Positions 1 to 5,237 of a DNA stretch of 5,306 nt are shown here, piece by piece (the first letter of the stretch is position 1; every line of letters starts with the position of its first letter). The notes below the pieces were generated by a model. That model made no database searches. It was not told the DNA's origin and saw only the letters and a list, made by a program, of their open reading frames with translations. The translations under genes were made by a program, and so were the position numbers. This DNA is from Deltaproteobacteria bacterium (GTDB lineage Bacteria > Desulfobacterota > Desulfobacteria > Desulfobacterales > ETH-SRB1): positions 1 to 5,306 of the forward strand of contig QMMZ01000189.1 in the NCBI GenBank assembly GCA_003647525.1, in the 5' to 3' direction.

Positions 1-503
1 GTGGATGCAGGAGCGGTAAGAGCAGATATGCCTTAGAACTGGCGAAACAGGTTCCAGGAGACAGAAGGATTTTTATTGCGACTTGTGTCCCAAAAGATAA
101 CGAAATGAAAATGCGTGTTGCACACCATAAGAAAGAAAGAGGCAAAGGCTGGTCAACCATAGAAGTCCCAATCCGTCTGCCGGAGGCAATAATTGAATAC
201 AGCCGAAAAAGTGATTTAATACTTGTAGATTGCCTGACACTCTGGATCAGCAATCTTATCCTGGATAATAATGACCTGGATATATCTGAAGCAGCCCTGC
301 GTCTGACCAGCTCACTTAAAGACGCACAGTGCCCGGTTATCATGGTGTCAAATGAAGTTGGAACAGGCATAGTCCCGGAAAACAGGCTTGCCAGACTATT
401 CAGGGATGCAGCGGGGATTGTTAACCAGAATGTCGCGGCATGTTCCGACAAGGTAATCTGGATGGTGGCCGGTATTCCCGTGACTATAAAAGAAAATGTA
501 TAA
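1..503 (+). CDS. cobU: CobU, adenosylcobinamide kinase / adenosylcobinamide-phosphate guanylyltransferase (5' end cut off)
   Basis: Cytosolic enzyme that phosphorylates adenosylcobinamide and transfers GMP to make adenosyl-GDP-cobinamide, the CobS substrate. The reading frame is open from base 3, and bases 1-2 are the end of a codon compatible with Gly. The first visible residues, GCRSGKS, complete the GGxRSGKS P-loop, so only about 7-8 N-terminal residues are missing; the Met codon at 105 is internal, not the start. Numbering from the codon at base 3: the pair H41-H42 in VAHHKKERGKGW aligns with the family's guanylylated histidine (His46 in Salmonella CobU). LVDCLTLWISNL is the second NTP-site motif, and SNEVGTGIVPENRLARLFRD followed by NQNVAA is the C-terminal signature. 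The visible 166 residues plus the missing start give the usual length near 175-180. The stop is TAA at 501-503. It heads the cob genes seen here. Identification is very secure. Confidence 0.97.
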   Translation, partial: GCRSGKSRYALELAKQVPGDRRIFIATCVPKDNEMKMRVAHHKKERGKGWSTIEVPIRLPEAIIEYSRKSDLILVDCLTLWISNLILDNNDLDISEAALRLTSSLKDAQCPVIMVSNEVGTGIVPENRLARLFRDAAGIVNQNVAACSDKVIWMVAGIPVTIKENV

Positions 504-526
504 AAGTAATTTATGAAAAAGGTAAA

Positions 527-560
527 AGTTCACCACGGAACGACACGGAGTTTCACTGAA
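527..560 (+). repeat. Left terminal inverted repeat of the cobU-cobS element
   Basis: CACGGA occurs at 534-539 and again at 544-549, one helical turn apart, followed by GTTTCACTGAA. It pairs with 776-809. The stretch 531-573 also matches 2621-2663 before cbiB in direct orientation at 40 of 43 positions, the differences being at 531, 542 and 565. Confidence 0.85.
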
Positions 561-571
561 AATTATAAACA

Positions 572-772
572 ATGAGTAGTTTACTATATGAAAATTTGAG
601 CTATAAAATCATAGGTGTAGCACGTGAAGTATACAAAGACCGTAGAAAATAAGGCCATAAAAAAGATTACAAATCAGGATGAAGCCCAGTTGATCAATTA
701 TCTTAAAACAACTTGGGGTTATTGTTCAATTTCGGTGCAGAGACGTTCGCAATGTTGAGAAGAATATTTTGA
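572..772 (+). pseudogene. GxxExxY-family protein (PDDEXK_3 superfamily type), deleted and frameshifted
   Basis: Three blocks in changing frames together read as the start, middle and end of a GxxExxY protein. Block 1 (572-652) begins with ATG and reads MSSLLYENLSYKIIGVAREV then YKDRRK and a TAA stop; the LSYKIIGxAxEVYK pattern is the family N-terminus. Block 2 (642-713, another frame) gives VENKAIKKITNQDEAQLINY then LKTT, the conserved KAI..IT..HEAQLINYLK region. Block 3 (716-772, back in the first frame) gives GLLFNFGAETFAMLRRIF and a TGA stop, the usual C-terminus. About 50-60 residues between blocks 1 and 2 are gone, including the GxxExxY motif itself and much of the predicted nuclease core; a smaller loss separates blocks 2 and 3. 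Intact members are about 120-130 residues and are placed in the PD-(D/E)XK superfamily; their function is not established. This copy cannot be functional. Recognition is from memory of the family. Confidence 0.82.
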
Positions 773-775
773 TAA

Positions 776-809
776 TTCAGTGTAATTCCGTGAAAATCCG
801 TGGTGAACT
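776..809 (-). repeat. Right terminal inverted repeat of the cobU-cobS element
   Basis: TCCGTG occurs at 787-792 and 797-802, mirroring the two CACGGA boxes of the left end at the same 10-bp spacing. The outermost 13 bases (797-809) are the exact complement of 527-539. The inner part TTCAGTG (776-782) mirrors CACTGAA (554-560). Confidence 0.85.
802..806 (+). promoter_or_regulatory. Ribosome binding site of cobS, inside the element's right end
   Basis: GGTGA lies 7 bases before the TTG at 814 and is complementary to the UCACC core near the 3' end of 16S rRNA. It decides for TTG 814 over the in-frame TTG at 769 and GTG at 790, neither of which has a purine-rich site upstream. The five bases are part of the terminal inverted repeat. 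Confidence 0.55.
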
Positions 810-813
810 ATTA

Positions 814-1536
814 TTGAAAAAGCTGATTTCCGCAATACAATTTTTAACCATACTGCCTGCCGGCAAGCCAAAAATATTTGACGCCAAAGCAATGATCCCA
901 TTCTTTCCTGTGGTGGGTATTATTCTGGGACTGATGGTTGCAATTTTTGACAGCCTGGCTTTAATGCTGTGGCAAGAGCAGGTTGTTGCGGTTTTAGATG
1001 TTATATTTCTTGTTGTTTTAACCGGTTCATTTCACCTGGATGGTTTGGGTGATACTGCAGACGGCCTCTTGGGGCACAGGCCTAAAGAAAAAGCTCTTGC
1101 CATCATGAAGGACAGCAGGATCGGAGTAATGGGACTTGTTGCAATTGTTTGCGGATTGGCTATTAAATGTTGCGGCATTATGGGGCTTGATGCTCACCGA
1201 AGCCTTTTGATTTTAATCATACCGGCCTATGCAAGGGCAGGGATGATTTTCGGAATAAAGTTTCTTGAATACGGAAGGCCTGAAGGAGGAACCGGGCATG
1301 CTTTCTTTGGCAAAACTCTGAAGTTTTCAGCTTTTTGGGGTTTGCTTATTCCTTTATCGATTTCAATTTTTTTTGGATGGACAGGGTTGTGGCTCAACTT
1401 TGTTTTTGTCATTATAACTGCATCTATTTTGCTTTATTACAAAAGACGTATTGGATGTATTACAGGTGATATGATGGGGGCTATGACTGAGGTTTTAGAA
1501 TCAGCGTTATTTTTACTGGTTTCAGTGGGGTTGTGA
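814..1536 (+). CDS. cobS: CobS, adenosylcobinamide-GDP ribazoletransferase (cobalamin synthase)
   Basis: Polytopic inner-membrane enzyme that joins adenosyl-GDP-cobinamide to alpha-ribazole (or its phosphate), releasing GMP and closing the nucleotide loop. With the TTG start at 814 the protein is 240 residues and begins MKKLISAIQFLTILPAG, the typical CobS N-terminus. The frame stays open upstream to a TTG at 769, but those 15 extra residues would be read from the mobile element, so I reject them. Motifs: HLDGLGDTADG (residues 74-84, the acidic metal/substrate motif), KDSRIGVMG (99-107) and GDMMGAMTEVLES (218-230). Hydrophobic segments lie near 28-52, 55-72, 104-122, 130-148, 172-188 and 191-208. 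The length is normal for the family (about 240-260). The stop TGA precedes the next gene by one base, so translation of the two is probably coupled. Confidence 0.96.
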   Translation: MKKLISAIQFLTILPAGKPKIFDAKAMIPFFPVVGIILGLMVAIFDSLALMLWQEQVVAVLDVIFLVVLTGSFHLDGLGDTADGLLGHRPKEKALAIMKDSRIGVMGLVAIVCGLAIKCCGIMGLDAHRSLLILIIPAYARAGMIFGIKFLEYGRPEGGTGHAFFGKTLKFSAFWGLLIPLSISIFFGWTGLWLNFVFVIITASILLYYKRRIGCITGDMMGAMTEVLESALFLLVSVGL

Positions 1537-1537
1537 A

Positions 1538-2614
1538 ATGATAATAGGTCACGGCGGAAATATTTATAAACTGGCGGCAAGGCTTGGATGCGCTCCTGAT
1601 GAAATTATTGACATGAGCAGCAATGTAAACCCCTTAGGTACTATGCCCGGTCTTGTTACCTTCCTTAAGGATAACATCCAGGCCATAGGAAGATTGCCTG
1701 AAGCAGACTCCGGAACTTCGGTGAATGCTTTTGCCGTCAGGTACGATCTTGATCCGGATCTTGTCCTTGAGGGTAACGGGACGACTCAGTTTATTTATTC
1801 AATACCTCAGGCTCTAAATACAAAAAAAGCTCTTATTCTTGGTCCGACTTATGCTGACTATGCTGATGCCTGCAAAATGCATAATGTTGGTTACTCTTAT
1901 TTAATTGCAGAAGAATCAAAGTCATTTGTGCCCAATATCAATCAGATTAAAAATAACATTTCAGAATGTGATACGATTTTTATCTGCAATCCAAATAACC
2001 CTACAGGAGCTTTGATACCACATTCCGAGCTTGAATCGCTTTGCAAGTCGCGTCCGGATATATATTTTGTAATAGACGAGTCATATATGCCGTTTGTTAA
2101 ATCAGGTGAGAAAAAGAGCATGATAAGCCTGGGGCTTCAGAATGTTATCATATTGAATTCAATGTCAAAAATTTTCCAGATTCCAGGTTTGAGGATTGGA
2201 TTTTTAATTTCATCAAAACAAATCATGAAAAAACTTGAGCCTTTTATGATGCCTTGGAGCGTTAACAGCATTGCTCAGGCTGCCGTGCTTTATCTTATGG
2301 GAAAAAGGGACGAAGTTGACCATTTTATAAAGAAAACAAGAAATTTTATTGAAATCGAAAGAAAAGTCTTTATTGAAAGATTTAAAGATGTTTCATCAAT
2401 AAAGCTTTTTCCGGGCACAACGACCTTTATTCTTGCGAGATTGCATGGAAATTATAAAGCCGAAAATATCTGCTCTTACATGGCACAATACAAGATACTC
2501 ATTAGAGACTGTTCAAATTTCAAGGGTCTTTCTGATCGTTTTATCAGGATTTCATTAAAGACAAGAGATATTAACATGATGGCGGCAGATAAGATTTTAA
2601 GTTTTCTTTCCTAA
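1538..2614 (+). CDS. cobD: CobD-type L-threonine-O-3-phosphate decarboxylase (PLP enzyme)
   Basis: Soluble class I/II aminotransferase-fold enzyme, predicted to decarboxylate L-threonine phosphate to (R)-1-amino-2-propanol phosphate, the linker CbiB attaches to the corrin ring. Its 358 residues begin MIIGHGGNIYKLA; the HGGN motif and the SSNVNPLG stretch (27-34) are typical of CobD. Other marks are NPNNPTG (151-157), D180 in VIDESYMPF contacting the pyridine nitrogen, the Schiff-base lysine K211 in NSMSKIFQIPGLRIG, R219, and the carboxylate-binding arginine in RFIRISLKTR (R337). The nearest alternative is histidinol-phosphate aminotransferase HisC, which shares the fold, but the HGGN start and the place between cobS and cbiB argue for CobD. 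GGGG at 1527-1530, within the end of cobS, serves as a ribosome binding site. Some pathways call this gene cobC. No key residue is missing. Confidence 0.93.
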   Translation: MIIGHGGNIYKLAARLGCAPDEIIDMSSNVNPLGTMPGLVTFLKDNIQAIGRLPEADSGTSVNAFAVRYDLDPDLVLEGNGTTQFIYSIPQALNTKKALILGPTYADYADACKMHNVGYSYLIAEESKSFVPNINQIKNNISECDTIFICNPNNPTGALIPHSELESLCKSRPDIYFVIDESYMPFVKSGEKKSMISLGLQNVIILNSMSKIFQIPGLRIGFLISSKQIMKKLEPFMMPWSVNSIAQAAVLYLMGKRDEVDHFIKKTRNFIEIERKVFIERFKDVSSIKLFPGTTTFILARLHGNYKAENICSYMAQYKILIRDCSNFKGLSDRFIRISLKTRDINMMAADKILSFLS

Positions 2615-2620
2615 AAAATT

Positions 2621-2680
2621 TACCACGGAACAACACGGAGTTTCACTGAAAATTGTAAACAATTTCAACGTTCCGTGAAA
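2621..2680 (+). repeat. Miniature copy of the GxxExxY-associated repeat, hairpin-forming, before cbiB
   Basis: Bases 2621-2663 match 531-573 at 40 of 43 positions, and 2671-2680 (TTCCGTGAAA) match 786-795 of the first element's right end. The gene between the ends is absent, so this is a left end joined to a short piece of right end. It is self-complementary: CACGGAAC (2624-2631) pairs with GTTCCGTG (2670-2677), and within it TGAAAATTG (2647-2655) pairs with CAATTTCA (2660-2667) around a TAAA loop with one bulged A. The tandem CACGGA boxes (2624-2629, 2634-2639) are kept. No T-run follows, so it does not look like an intrinsic terminator. It fills most of the 82-bp gap between the decarboxylase gene and cbiB, ending 16 bases before the cbiB ATG. 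Confidence 0.82.
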
Positions 2681-2696
2681 GCTTACTATTATTTTT

Positions 2697-3650
2697 ATGA
2701 GGATTTTTCCAATATCATTTTTATATATAATTCCTGCGGCTTTTGTTTTTGATCTTATTTTTGGAGATCCAAAGTCCCTGCCACATCCAGTAAGATGGAT
2801 GGGGAGATCAATAAGTGCCCTTGAATCTCGCTCCAAAAAATTTAATATAAACCGTAAAACGTCTGGAGCTATCCTGTCGATATTTCTAATCTTATTGACA
2901 TGGTGCTTGACTTTAATATTAGTATTATCTGCCCAGATTATACATCCGGTTTTGAGAACATTTATTGAGATAATTCTTATTTATTATTGTATTTCAATTC
3001 GTTCTCTCAGGGATTCTGCAATGGAAGTTTACAGGCTTCTAAATCATGGGGAGCTCGGTGCTGCAAAGAAAAACCTATCATTTATTGTTGGCAGGGATGT
3101 TGAAAAACTTTCAGAACAAGGCGTTGCCATGGCAGCGGTTGAGACTGTTGCTGAAAACCTTGTGGACGGAGTAATATCTCCGCTTTTTTTTGCGGCAATT
3201 GGCGGTGCTCCTCTTGCAATGGCCTATAAGATGGTCAATACTTTAGATTCCATGATTGGTTATAAGAACGAAAAGTATGAGCAGTTCGGGAAAGCAGCCG
3301 CAAAAATAGACGACTTTGCAAATTTTATTCCTGCACGGCTGTCAGTTCCCATTATAACATTAGCAGTGCAGATTTTTTCGGGCAAAGGCTGGTGTGCATT
3401 TAAAACAGCAATAAAAGAGGGCTCAAACCATACCAGCCCGAATGCAGGATATCCTGAAGCAGCCTTTGCAGGAGGGCTTGGCATTAAGCTTGGTGGGCCG
3501 AATTACTACGGAGAGCAGCTTGTCTCCAAGCCTTATATCGGTGGAAAGCTGGAGGAGGCAGAGATGGGACATATCAAAAAAGCCTGCGATATTATGATGC
3601 TGTCATCGCTTTTATATGTTTTTATTTTGATTGGAATTGTGGTTATTTAG
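2697..3650 (+). CDS. cbiB: CbiB, adenosylcobinamide-phosphate synthase
   Basis: Membrane enzyme that amidates adenosylcobyric acid with aminopropanol phosphate, giving adenosylcobinamide phosphate; known as CobD in the aerobic-pathway nomenclature. The 317 residues match the usual length. Motifs in order: DLIFGDP (19-25) with HPVRWMG (30-36); FIVGRD (129-134); ETVAENLVDGVISPLFF (149-165); NTLDSMIGYKNEKYEQFG (181-198) followed by AKIDD (202-206); SPNAGYPEAAFAGGLGI (247-263) and the LGGPNYYG segment (265-272). Membrane segments are seen at about 7-22, 57-79, 85-103, 157-176, 211-228 and 300-317. No strong Shine-Dalgarno is visible before the ATG, because the upstream 60 bases are the repeat hairpin followed by a T-rich stretch; translation may therefore be weak or depend on that structure. 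The next gene starts 6 bases after the stop. Identification is secure. Confidence 0.96.
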   Translation: MRIFPISFLYIIPAAFVFDLIFGDPKSLPHPVRWMGRSISALESRSKKFNINRKTSGAILSIFLILLTWCLTLILVLSAQIIHPVLRTFIEIILIYYCISIRSLRDSAMEVYRLLNHGELGAAKKNLSFIVGRDVEKLSEQGVAMAAVETVAENLVDGVISPLFFAAIGGAPLAMAYKMVNTLDSMIGYKNEKYEQFGKAAAKIDDFANFIPARLSVPIITLAVQIFSGKGWCAFKTAIKEGSNHTSPNAGYPEAAFAGGLGIKLGGPNYYGEQLVSKPYIGGKLEEAEMGHIKKACDIMMLSSLLYVFILIGIVVI

Positions 3651-3656
3651 AGATAT

Positions 3657-4457
3657 ATGTATCCATTTTTTTCAAAATCATACAAGCAAGCATATCCATT
3701 CAAGCTTTGTACCACATCATATATATATCCTGATAATTTTATTCCCAATGTAAAAATGCTGGCGCCTTATTTTGATGAAATTGAGCTTTTATTGTTTGAA
3801 AGTAATATTAAGAGCTTGCCGACGATGCAGCAAATAACGGAACTGGCGCTGCTGGCCGAGCAATATGATTTGTCCTATAATGTTCATCTGCCCATAGACA
3901 TATCGTTAACAGATTGTGATCCCATTGCACGATCAATGTCTGTAAATGTAATTAAAAGAATATGTGACCTGACATATGTACTTAAGCCTTCAACCTATAC
4001 GCTTCACCTTCCCTGTGGTGAAACTTCCTTTGACGGAGAAAGTCTGAAAATTTGGCAGGATTTTGCTGCAGATGGCATTGAAAAACTTATCGCCACAGGA
4101 ATACAAAGCCAGGCGATTTCTATTGAAACTCTGACATATCCTTTTGAGTGGCTTGAAGAAATAATAAAAGCATTTAAACTTTCAGTTTGTATTGATATCG
4201 GCCACCTTTTGGTCAATGGATTTGATGTTAAAAAAGTGTTTGATAAGCATTCAAGCAATACCTCAATAATACACTTGCATGGCATTGAAAATAAAAGAGA
4301 TCATATTTCATTAAGCAAGCTGCCGTTAGAGCAGATGGACCAAATTATTGGGATATTAAAAAGATATTATGGCGTTGTGTCTCTGGAGGTTTTTTCCTTT
4401 GATAATTTAAGTACATCTTTAATATTTCTGGAAAAACACTGGGAAAATCATATATAA
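3657..4457 (+). CDS. cbiR: CbiR-type cobamide-remodelling hydrolase (AP endonuclease 2 / TIM-barrel superfamily)
   Basis: Predicted cytosolic metal-dependent enzyme that cuts the phosphoribosyl linkage of an adenosylcobamide, freeing the lower-ligand riboside and leaving adenosylcobinamide phosphate. That product is the CobU substrate, so a foreign cobamide can be rebuilt. The activity is known from CbiR of Akkermansia muciniphila; here it is inferred from sequence and context. The 266 residues contain the N-terminal LCTTSYIYPDNFIPNV (18-32) and EIELLLFES (41-49) typical of CbiR, and barrel strands ending in likely metal or catalytic residues: H77 (YNVHLPID), H117 (TLHLPCG), E157 (SIETLTYPFEWL), D180 and H183 (CIDIGHLL), H206 and H208 (IIHLHG), D215-H216 and E244 (VSLEVFSF). 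It follows cbiB by 6 bases and is probably in the same transcript. The alternative is another sugar-phosphate isomerase/epimerase-like barrel, which the B12 context makes unlikely. Confidence 0.85.
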   Translation: MYPFFSKSYKQAYPFKLCTTSYIYPDNFIPNVKMLAPYFDEIELLLFESNIKSLPTMQQITELALLAEQYDLSYNVHLPIDISLTDCDPIARSMSVNVIKRICDLTYVLKPSTYTLHLPCGETSFDGESLKIWQDFAADGIEKLIATGIQSQAISIETLTYPFEWLEEIIKAFKLSVCIDIGHLLVNGFDVKKVFDKHSSNTSIIHLHGIENKRDHISLSKLPLEQMDQIIGILKRYYGVVSLEVFSFDNLSTSLIFLEKHWENHI

Positions 4458-4591
4458 AGCCTGACCGAAAAGCCATTCATCCACGACATGACAAGGACGC
4501 TTAAGGCTATAAGAAACAAGGCTTTAGGCAAAAGTGTTTTGAAAAAAGATCCAAAAGAATCAGGGAAGAGAAAACCAAAAAGGATAATAAA

Positions 4592-5212
4592 ATGGAAAAC
4601 AAACTACAGCTTCTTATAGAAAAGATAAAAAAACTGGAAAAAGAACTTGCCGATGAAATTCGAAACCAGGAGGAGATGTTTTTTTATAAGATCCGCGGCG
4701 GAAAAGTGCTTTTTGAAAAGAATGTCAAAAAAAAGCATAAGGCTATTGTTAAAACTGTTTCACGTTATTTATCCGATGCAGAGCTATTGAACATTCTGAC
4801 TGCACCGATAATATGGTTTTGTATTTTTCCTGCCTTATTCATGGATTTAGTCGTAACGTTTTATCAGGCTATATGCTTTCGAATATATGGCATACCCAGG
4901 GTGAAACGAAACAAATACATTGTGATAGATCGTCATTCTCTCAGTTACCTCAATGGAATTGAGAAATTGAATTGTGCATATTGCGGATACTTTAATGGGT
5001 TGATTGTATATGTCCAGGAAGTAGCTGCAAGAACTGAGCAGTATTGGTGTCCAATTAAACATGCCAGGAGAACCGCTTTAATTCATAGTCGTTATGGTAA
5101 ATTTTTTGAGTATGGTGATGGAGATGGATATCGGAATAAAGTAGAGGAAGTTCGCAGAGATTTTGATGATATCAGAGAAGGAAACTCGGAAAACTCGTCG
5201 GTGAATAGTTGA
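4592..5212 (+). CDS. Conserved protein of unknown function, coiled coil + membrane segment + possible zinc site
   Basis: No function is recognised. The 206 residues divide into a charged, Lys/Glu-rich N-terminal helix with heptad character (about 1-30), a linker ending at TVSRYLSDAELLN, one strongly hydrophobic stretch (about 68-96) likely to be a membrane anchor or hairpin, then a conserved-looking soluble part. That part contains RIYGIPRVKRNKYIVIDRHS (97-116) and LNCAYCGYFNGLIVYVQEVA (126-145), then TEQYWCPIKHA (148-158). The spacing of C128, C131, C153 and H157 could hold a zinc ion. I recall similar unnamed proteins with the CxYCGYxNG...RTEQYWCPIKHA pattern in other Proteobacteria, but no assigned role. 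AAGGA at 4580-4584 is a well-placed ribosome binding site. It lies 134 bases after cbiR and need not belong to the B12 operon. Gene call firm, function open. Confidence 0.9.
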   Translation: MENKLQLLIEKIKKLEKELADEIRNQEEMFFYKIRGGKVLFEKNVKKKHKAIVKTVSRYLSDAELLNILTAPIIWFCIFPALFMDLVVTFYQAICFRIYGIPRVKRNKYIVIDRHSLSYLNGIEKLNCAYCGYFNGLIVYVQEVAARTEQYWCPIKHARRTALIHSRYGKFFEYGDGDGYRNKVEEVRRDFDDIREGNSENSSVNS

Positions 5213-5237
5213 CATTTATATTGAATAAGGAAATTTT

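Larger units (their letters stand above)
527..809. mobile_element. Decayed GxxExxY-associated inverted-repeat element between cobU and cobS
   Basis: A 283-bp unit bounded by imperfect terminal inverted repeats: 527-560 against 776-809, 28 of 34 positions complementary by hand alignment, with the outer 13 bases (AGTTCACCACGGA) perfect. Each end carries two CACGGA boxes exactly 10 bp apart. Between the ends lies a broken gene of the GxxExxY family. A related sequence sits before cbiB, so this is a dispersed repeat and not a local accident. A near-direct repeat, TTATGAAAAAG (511-521) and TTATTGAAAAAG (811-822), flanks the unit and may be a target duplication. No transposase is present, and whether such units move by themselves or in trans is unknown. 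The boundaries are those of the inverted repeats. The calls of repeat and gene remnant are firm; mobility is inferred. Confidence 0.72.

Noticed and set aside
105..503. A shorter cobU-type gene starting at ATG 105
   Set aside because: The frame is open to the window edge and encodes the P-loop GCRSGKS upstream of that ATG, so the true start lies before base 1.
513..575. A 20-codon frame MKKVKVHHGTTRSFTENYKQ after cobU
   Set aside because: Most of it is the repeat's left end read as protein, and no ribosome binding site is visible. The ATG AAA AAG is better explained as a possible relic of the old cobS start.
504..813. A cobalamin riboswitch in the cobU-cobS gap
   Set aside because: The space is accounted for by the inverted ends and the GxxExxY remnant, and I see no B12-box-like conserved core. 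A riboswitch, if any, would be upstream of cobU.
2647..2667. TGAAAATTG-TAAA-CAATTTCA hairpin as a terminator after the decarboxylase gene
   Set aside because: The stem is AT-rich and no U-run follows it. The same sequence is part of a dispersed repeat.
4456..4525. AAAGCCT / AGGCTTT inverted pair after cbiR as a terminator
   Set aside because: The arms are 7 bases with nearly 60 bases between them and no T-run behind.
4458..4619. An open frame of about 53 codons following the cbiR stop in the same frame (SLTEKPFIHDMTRTLKAIRN..., Lys-rich), with an internal ATG at 4488
   Set aside because: It overlaps the start of the next gene in another frame, lacks a good ribosome binding site, matches nothing I know, and Lys-rich frames arise easily in A-rich spacers. 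Readthrough of the TAA is not supported.
719..5062. Reverse-strand open frames at 719-901, 1227-1412, 2597-2836, 3260-3484, 4004-4285 and 4847-5062
   Set aside because: All lie opposite well-identified genes or the repeats, have no family-like content, and are shadows of the + strand coding sequence.
5209..5237. TTGACA at 5209-5214 as a -35 box for the YchF-like gene
   Set aside because: At 17-bp spacing the -10 position would be AATTTT at 5232-5237, overlapping the ribosome binding site region and touching the ATG. TATATT at 5218 is too close, so no convincing promoter.
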